Assembly: GCA_026770585.1 (NCBI GenBank)
Contig: MU646457.1
Coordinates: 46,058 to 70,227, forward strand
DNA from: Baffinella frigidus
Lineage: Eukaryota > Cryptophyceae > Cryptomonadales > Baffinellaceae
Direction: 5' to 3'
DNA length: 24,170 bases
The translations under genes were made by a program, and so were the position numbers. Positions within the stretch are counted from its first letter, which is position 1. Every line of letters begins with the position of its first letter. This document shows positions 1-8,728 of the stretch, in pieces. The notes under the pieces are model-generated. The model was not told the DNA's origin, ran no database searches, and worked only from the letters and a program-made list of their open reading frames with translations.

Positions 1-58
1 CCCAAACCCCAAACCCCAAACCCCAAACCCCAAACCCCAAGCCCCAAACCCTGAATTC
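1..58 (+). repeat. Telomere-like CCCCAAA array at window start
   Basis: About eight copies of the heptad CCCCAAA run head to tail from the first base and then degenerate into CCCTGAA/TCTAAA. The C-rich strand reads 5' to 3' from the left edge, the orientation expected of a left chromosome end with TTTAGGG-like telomeres. The same heptads also occur inside introns further right, so this may be interstitial sequence rather than the true telomere. Confidence 0.8.
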
Positions 59-67
59 TAAACCCTA

Positions 68-3000
68 ATGCAGATGCATGCGGCGATGCACGCAGCCCTG
101 GCGAAAGTCGCGGGAATCGACACCTCCCTCCCCAAGGTTTCTGCGCGTCCCCAAATACAGTATATTGTTGGGAACTCCGACACCTGGTACAAATTTTAAA
201 ACTCAGGGCTTTTAGATATCGAATTGGAGTTTTAAAGTCTCAAGTTTTATTATTTGTACCAGAAGTTCGGAGTTCCCAACAATGTATTGTATTTGGGGAC
301 GCGAAGAGGTTGCCCGCCCCCCAGTCTATTCGGTCTCGCCAATTCGGTGAGCCCGGGCTCTTTCCCGCCCCAAAGTTGACGGATTTGTACTGCACACCCA
401 GCTTGTCAACTTGAGAATAGTCGGCGAACCCGAGGCCGCCCCTCAGCCCTCCCCCGTACGACGTTTTGACGGACCGAGGAGGTCTAATTGGGTTCCGCTC
501 TGGAGCGAACTCGGCACACATAAGACAATCAGGGCCGGAATCCGGCCTTGGCTTTCAGGTGAAAGTCCTTGAAGCCTTTTAAGTGGTTCCCTGCTCGTCC
601 GACAGCGGTAACTCTAACGCTACATATTGGCGTGGCTGCGTAGACTCTGACTGCTCTCACATGGACTCTGACTGCTACACCCCGGTCTCACAGGGTGGTA
701 AACTTCATCCAACGTCAAACCCTGAACCACCCGAGGATGCTAGAGGAGTACATAGGCTCCTCACCCATTCTGGTGTGGAATGCTAGCAGGGGAGCAAGCT
801 GCGCGTCCCACTCCAGGCCCTTGGGTAGGGTATTCCATGTGCGTTCTTGGCGCCGTTTGTGCCTTCTTGGAGCCGTTTTTCTGCTAAAAGATGACTTTTG
901 AGAACAATTTCCCCTAAAAATGACTTTTGAATACCCCCCCCTCCAGCCCTGCGTGGCTCCGTCCCGGCGGCGGGGGTATGGGGATGCAGGTCTAAGGGCG
1001 GACCACCTAATTCATGCGTCAACCTAATTCCGGCATTCCGTAGGGTGCTACCGTATGCAGTAGGGTGCGACCGTATGCAGTACGGTAGGGTGATACGGAC
1101 CGCCGGGATTTCATCAGGAAACACTTTTGATTTATAAACTTGGATTCAATCAAATTCACTACACGTTTGCTTTAATATTACTAATAAAGATCGTGCTGTG
1201 TAGTAAATTTCATTGAACCAGGTTTGTAAATTGAAAGTGTTTCCACATGAGATTAGGCTGACGCCGGTAGTAGGGTGTGCGCACCCTGAACGCAAAATGG
1301 TGGCGTGGTGGCAGGGGGGGCAAACGCAAGCTGCCGGTCCGATAGGGTGGTGATAGACTCAGGGGTCTGGGGAGGTCACACGAGAGAGAAGACAATCTCG
1401 AGGGACCTACCCAGAGTCGTATATCACCGAGTATACAACGTATACGAAGATAACGTTGATCTGAAGGCAAACGCTGAACGCTCGCAGGAGAGCAAACGCA
1501 AGCTGCGCGTCCTCCCTCCGAGCAACGGGGGGATGCTGGTGCGCCTGCTCCAGACGGCGGGGTAACCCCCAACCCCTAAACCCTGAACCCGAACCCCCAC
1601 ACCCCAAACCCCAAACCCTAAACCCTAAACCCTTGCCCCTAAAACTAAACCCTAAACCCCAAACCCTAAGCCCCAAACCCTCAACTTCAAACCCTACAGC
1701 CTAAACCCCAAACCCCAAACCCCAAACCCCAAACCCTCAACCCTCAAGCCTCAACCAGGGTGCTGCTTCTCAAGGCCGCAGGGCTGGTGGGCGGCCTGGA
1801 TCTGGAAGCCGTGCTCGCGAGCCTGTCCCCCGTCCAGGCCCGCCCCCGCCCTCCAGATTTCCTCCCGATTCCCTTGCCGTCTAGGCCTGCCCCCCGCCCT
1901 CCAGATTCCCTCCCGATTTTATCTCAGATAAACACTTTTAAAAGTCGTTTTCCTAAGTCAACTCCCCCACAAATCTGTCAACTTATGCTTTACTCTGCGA
2001 GCCCGTACGCATAAGTCGCCGGATTTGTGGGGGAGTTGACTTAGGAAAACGACTTTTAAAAGTGTTTATCTGAGATAAGATTCCCTTGCCGTCCAGGCCT
2101 GCCCCCCGCCCTCCAGATTTCCTAGGCTGCGTTGGTTGACCCTAACCCCTAAACCCTGAACCCCAAACCCTAAACCCTAAACCCTGCACCCTAAACCGTA
2201 CACCCTACACCCTAAACCCTAAACCCTACACCCTACACCCCACACCCTACACCCTAACCCCTACACCCTATAATCAGGGTCCGGAGCTGCTGAGGCGGTT
2301 GTGCGAGAAGACGCAGATGGATAGACTCGAGGCCGCAGAGAAGGAAGTCGCCAGGCTCAAGTCAACCCCCAACCCATACCCCCGTAATTTCAAATTACGC
2401 AAATTACTAATTTGCGTTTCTTTACCGTAAACCCTAGCCCCTAAACCCTATTACACGCTTTGCTTGACCCTAAACCCCAAATCCTAAACCCTAAACCCTA
2501 AACCCTAAACCCTAAACCCTAAACCCTAAACCCTAAACCCTAAACCCTGAGAGGCTTGAGGCCGCAGAAAAAGAGGTGGCCAGGCTCAAGTCAGACCCCA
2601 ACCCATAACCCCTAACCCCCTTAGTTGCTTTACTTTACCCTAAACCCTAGGTGGTCAGGCTCAAGTCAACCCCTAACCCCTAACCCCCTCAGTTGCTTTA
2701 CTTTACCCTAAACCCTAGTCCATAAACCCTATAAGTCGCTGTACTTTACCCTAAACCCTAAACCCTAAACCCTAAACCCTGAGAGGCTTGAGGCCGCAGA
2801 GAAGAAAGTGGCCAGGCGCAAGTCAACCCCTAACCCCCCCAACCTCTAAGTGTCCTTATTCGAGAGTAACCTCGCCGACAGTTTATCACCAGATGTTGAG
2901 TCCAACCTGGAATTCAGTTAACCCCTAACCCCCTTAGTTGCTTTACTTTGCCCTAAACCCTAGCCCATAAACCCTGTAAGTCGCTTTACTTTACCCTAAA

Positions 3001-6000
3001 CCCTAAACCCTGAGAGATTCGAGGCCGCGGAGAAGAAGGTCGTCCGGCTCAAATCAACCCCCGCCAGGGTTTAGGGTTCAGGGTTTAGGGTGTAGGGTGT
3101 CGTGTTTAGGGTTAAGGTTTAGGGTTTAAGGTTTGGGGGGTTTGTTTCAGGGTTCAGGGTTCAGGGTTTGGGGTTCAGGGTTCAGGGTTTAGGGGGTTTA
3201 GGGCTCAGGGTTTAGGGTTTAGGGCCCTAAACGCTAAACCGGATAAGGAGGTGGTCAGCCTCAAGTCGCCCCCCCCGCCCTAAACCCTATCCCCTATCCC
3301 CTCCACGCACACCCTACACCCTACACCCTAAACCGTAAACCCTAAACCCCAAACCCCACACCCCAAACCCCAAACATCCAACCCCCTCACCTTTCCCCCT
3401 CGCAGGGAGCGGGCTCATCCGGGAACATGTCTAATTAAAACGAAAATGGACTATCAAACCGGATCCTGCCCTTATTAAATTTACTTAGGGCCCTAATTAA
3501 TCTTCTTCCAACTCCTATGAACACACAGGGGTCCATTTTCTTCTAAATTAAACCTGTCCCCGGATTAGGGCGCTGTCCCACAAGGAGCCATTTTTTGGGT
3601 GTCTTTCTATGGTACAGCTATGTCGACGTTAAGATAGAAAATTTCACCCTTGAGATAACACAAAGTGTGATGACAAATCGCATCTGATTCCGCGTGAAAT
3701 GCCGAACACAGGGAGCGGGCGGTGGTGCAAGAGCGGGGGATGGTCTACAAGGAGCAGCAGCGCCTGACGGCCCTCGCGGACCGCGAGAGCGCCGACGAGC
3801 GCGCCGAAGCCGCCACCCGCGAGCTCGAGACCACCGAGGTGCGTCAAAAGTTGACGGATTCGTACCGCGGACCCGGGACTGTCAACTTGAGAATAGTCCG
3901 TGAAGCCGCGTGGGGCAGAGCTGTAGGCAGTGGATGAGCAGCGCCTGGCGGCCCTCGTGCCTCCCGCGAGCTCGAGGGACCGCCGAGGTGCTTCGAAGCT
4001 CTCCTGCCTACGGTAGGCAATCCGTAGGGACGTAGGGTGGTCCATACGGATATCCTAACCGATTTCGGGCTAGAACTGGCCAGGAAATCCCTTCGTAGCC
4101 CGCTGGGTGAAATAAAGATGGGAACCTCGCGGCCGTAGACGCGGTGGTAGCGAGTGATCATGTCTGCGGTGACCACCTCGTACGCCTAGACCCTACCGTA
4201 GGCAATCCGTAGGGACATAGGGTGGTTCATGCTCGCCCTCGTGGTCTAGCATGCGCGCACCATCTAAATGAAAAATAGATGCGCTTTTAAGACGAAGGGG
4301 GTTACCACTCGGGAGGCTACGGGGCACATTGCGCCCGGATATCCGGGGTCAACGTGAACGGAAATTGCTGACTTTTGGCATTTTTCCTTAAGAAACAATA
4401 CAATAATTAACCTTAGAATGTTCCCCGTAGTGTTCCGAGCGGTTGTACCGCAGGCCCGGGACTATCAACTTGAGAACAGTCTGCCAACCTGCTTTTATCC
4501 GGGGAAACCTATTTTTCTTTCATTTGATGACAATGAAAATTACTACACAATTCGTTCTTACTAGTAATATTAAAGCATTCGTGTAGTGATTTTCATTGGA
4601 ATCAAATGAAAGAAAAATAGGTTTCCCCGGATAAGCCTCAGGCAGAGCCATAGACAGTGGAGCAGCAGCGCCTGCCACTCGAGGCTAGAAGTGTGACTAT
4701 TCTAAAATAGGGAATCTTTTACAAGTGAAGGGGGAAAAGACATGTGTAGTAAATTTCACACAAATGGGGGCGTTTGGTCTCGCATCTGGGGGAATTCCCC
4801 CAGATACGTGACCAAACCTGCCCGTGACTGGTACTAAATTTAACAACCCCACATTTAAAATACTCCCTCTTTCAGCCTCGAGTGGTGACGGCCCTCGGGG
4901 GTCGAGGGTTTCTCGCGAGAACACCGAGGCAACCCTCGCGAAAAACGAACCCCCTTTCTAGATCTGCCTGCATCAACCTGGGTTCCCACTTGATTTATTT
5001 TGATTTAATTTGTTTGCTCTTCTGTACTGGAGCGGCTGCTCTAAATGTATTTTATGGCGAGCCCAGTTTTAGTCAGGCGCGTGACGGGTGGTTGCTGGGT
5101 GGGGATTTAATTTAATTTAACATCTATTTAATTTAAATGGGCAGGGGCACGTGGAACTGCTGATGCTGAACAAAACCGAACCGCCAAAACACTCAGCCCA
5201 CCCTGCAAAGAGAGGTGTTTCAAAGGGAGAGCGCACGCACCCACGCATGTCTCAGAGTTTTAGGGTTTCGGCTTGATACTGTATCGTTAATATCGCCGCA
5301 ACCTCATTCAGGGGCACGTGGAACAACCTAATCCCTAAACCCTAAACCCTAATCCCCAAACCCCAAACCCCAAACTCCAAACCCCAAACCCCAAGCCCTC
5401 ATCCCCAAACCCCAAACCCTAAACCCCAAACCCTAAACCCCAAACCCTAAACCCTAAAACCCACCCCCAGGGGCACGTGGAGCAGCTGATGATCCAGCTT
5501 TCGCTGCGCGACAAAGCCCTTGCTGGCCTCGCCGCCCTGGGTTCCGCCCCGTCCCACCTTTTTCCTAAACCCTAAACCCTAGGGGTCGCGCCCAAGTTGA
5601 CGGATTTGCACAGGAAACCCTAGCGTGTCAACTTAAGAATCGTGAGCGAACCTGACTGATGCTGCAGCTTTCGCTGCGCGATAAAGCCCTTGCTGGCCTC
5701 GCCGCCCTTGCTGGCCTCGCCGGTGCTCAACCCTAAACCCTGAACCCTGAACCCCCTAAACCCTGAAGGCGGCACCACCTCGGTGCCGCCCCGCCCCCAC
5801 TCTAACTGCGGAAACCAATAAAAAGGAGCAATTTCTGGCCAGCGAAAAGTACTACACAAACGCTTTACTATTACTAGTATGACCCAATTATCGCTGGCCT
5901 TGCCGCCCTCGGTCCGCCCCTCCCTTATGGGGATACTACCCCGTGTAGGATGACCGGAGTGACTTGACACAGTCACGTTCACTATAAGGAGATATGGAGA

Positions 6001-8681
6001 TATAGTGGACGTGACTGTGTAAAGTCACTCCGGTCATCCTACACGGGGTAGTATCCCCAGATCCCTCTCGCCCCTCCTACTAGAGCTGCCTGCGTGAACC
6101 GGGGGGCCCCAAAACGTGTCGTAGTTCCCTTTTGTACTGGATTCTTTGATCTCGATGTATTTAATAGCGAGCCTTGACAAGGCCCGTGCTGGCCTCTCCA
6201 CCCTCGGTGCTAAACCCTAAACCCTAAACCGTACACCCTACATCCTAAATCCTAAATCATGAATCCCCAAGCCTTAATTAGTACCACGAAGATAAAAAGA
6301 CTGGTCTGCGAGGCGCCTTGTTCGTGCAATGTTGACTGAATTGGGTGGGGTAGTACAGTATTCGTGTGGTATTTTTTGTTGGCAGGAAAGGCATTGATTA
6401 AGAGATGATGAACAGACGCCTTGTTCGTGGAAGGTTGACTGATCGTGGAAGGTTGGCTGAATTGTTTGGGGGGGGCAGAGCGGCCGATGGACGAGGTGCA
6501 GGAGCTGGGAGGAGAGACAGAGATCTCCAAGAACTACGCAGGCGTCGAAGGTCCCGCAAAATCCCTGGCCGTGCCGCTCGCTCTCCACCTTTTTTACCCC
6601 TCCTGCCCTGAGGCGGGCCCGTTCTTGCTTTTCCTGCCCCGAGGCGGGCCGATTTGTCCCGAGGCGGGCCTATCTGTCCCGAGGCGGGCCTATCTGTCCC
6701 GAGGCGGGCCTATCTGTCCCGAGGCGGGCCTATCTGTCCCGAGGCAGACCCGTCCTTGCTTTCTGCCCCGAGGCGGGCCCGGCCGTGGGTAGCTTTTCCG
6801 AGACGGGTCTGTCCTTTTCGCCCCGAGGCGGGCCCGTCTTTGCTTGGCGCTGCTCCCTGCTTGCTCGCTGAGCCACCCCTCCAGTGAGAGATCGGATGAG
6901 AGGATCGGCGTGTCTCGCCAGCTGACCGCTTCCACTCGAGACTGGAAGAGGGCTATTTTAAAAGGTTTTTAAGTTTACAAGTCCTTTACAAGTGAAAAAA
7001 AATATATGTGTAGTAAATTTCACACAATAGGGGCGTTTGGTCACGTATCGGGCGGAATTCCGCCCGATACGTGACCACGCCTGCCCGTGACTGGTACTAA
7101 ATTTAACAACCCCACATTTAGAATACTCCCTCTTCCAGTCTCGACCGCTAGGCGCTTGCGTGGTGTGGAGCAATCACAGAATCCCGCAGTTGGCATGTCT
7201 CTGAGCAAAGGCATGTCTCTCAGAGAGGATTGAAGTGAGGAGCACGGGCATGTCTCTCTGAGAGGATTCAGAGAGGATTCAGAGAGGATTGGAGTAGGGA
7301 GCAAAGTTATGACTCGTCTTAAGGCGCACAGACGTTTTGATCACTCATCTCCAGGCTCGAGAGTAAAGAAGGAGACAGAAGAAAAAAGCATGTCTCGCTG
7401 AGAGGATTGGAGTGGGAAGCATGTGCAGTTTTCTTCGTCTCTCTGAGAGGATTCTGAGAGGATTCTGAGAGGATTCTGAGAGGATTCTGAGAGGATTCTG
7501 AGAGGATTGGAGTGGGGAGCAGGTGCGGTGGACTTCCGATCGGTGGCTGAAGTGGAACGCATGCTCCTGGTCCGTGCCCCTCATGCCTGCCCTCCCTAGA
7601 CACAGACAAAGCCGCGCCCCTCCTGCCTGCTCGCTCCCGCGTCCGTCGTTGAGTCTCTCTGTCTCTGTCTCTGTCTCTGTCTGTGCCTCTGTCTGTGTCT
7701 GTGTGACGTGTGGCAAGAAATAGTGTCGATGGTGAGGGTGTGCGGGAGCAGGCGTTGGCGGACGAGTTGGCGCGCAAGCTCGCTACAAGTCGATTGTAAA
7801 CTCGGGACCGTGGGACCATTATACAACGCTCTGGTACAATTATACAACTCTCTGGTACAAACCCCTTTTAACGGGCGACAAATAAACAGGCGTTGGCGGA
7901 CGGGCCGGAGCTTGACGGGGACGAGCTGGCGCGGAAGCTCGCGGAAGCCAAGGGCTGGGCCGCCCAGCGCCTCTCCAAGGCCGAGGTCTGCCCCCGAGGC
8001 GGCCCCGTGTTTCCCACCCACCCCGAGGCGGGCCCGTCACCATCCGAGCCGGGCCCGTTCTTCCCTTGAGGTCCTTTAGGTCCGTTAGGTTCTTCGAGCT
8101 CCCAACATAGGCGGACACCGGAAGTGGTTCTGCAGAAAAGCCATGCTTCCTTTCGGATCACACGCCCAACGCTTCTCCAAGGCTGCGGTCTTTGTAGCGT
8201 GTAGCGTGTAGGGCTCAGGGTGTAGGGTATACCCCGAGGCGGGCCCGTCCGTCCCACACCGTGCACCCAACTCTAAACTCTAAACCGTCAAAATCCTGAA
8301 CCCTAAACCCTTCACCTTACACTCTAAACCCTAAACCCAACATGACGGCAGTCGGACGCGGTGCGGATCGAGGTGGAGGAACCCCGAAACCCGAAACCCT
8401 AATCCCTAAACCCTAACCCCCAAACCATAAACCATAAACCCCAAACTCTAAACCCTAAACCCAAACCCTAACCCCTAAACCCTAAACCCTAAACCCTAAA
8501 CCCTCAACAGTCGGACGCGGTGCGAACCAAAGAGGACGCGAAGAAGGAGAAGCGGCAGCGCTCCCGCCTCCAAAACGAGGTCAACCCCCAAACTATTCCA
8601 CGTGATATCTAACTAAGTGAGTAAGTGAGTAAGGAAGGAAGGAAGGAAGGAAGGAACCAACTAACTAAGTAACTAACAAAT

Positions 8682-8728
<47 letters not shown>

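Larger units (their letters stand above)
304..1487 (+). other. Intron 1 remainder: dispersed repeats and decayed exon-2 copies
   Basis: No convincing gene. The stretch holds a family G repeat (372-426), a family P repeat (495-582), a tandem GACTCTGACTGCT pair (646-676), and a direct repeat of TAAAARATGACTTTTGA (884-930). It also holds repeats of TAGGGTGCGACCGTATGCAGTA type (1040-1095), a family D hairpin (1117-1244), and two exon-2-like fragments (790-815 and 1315-1341). ORFs here cross repeat boundaries and look spurious. Confidence 0.6.

Noticed and set aside
6601-6850. Possible CRISPR array
   Set aside because: Units are contiguous 20-mers without unique spacers, no cas genes are present, and the context is eukaryotic.
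6445-6887. Proline/glycine-repeat ORFs
   Set aside because: Products of the 20-bp family J array plus read-through of exon 9; no splice or conservation support.
7319-7819. 166-codon minus-strand ORF with SESSQNPLR repeats
   Set aside because: Encoded by the 11-bp GAGAGGATTC arrays read backwards.
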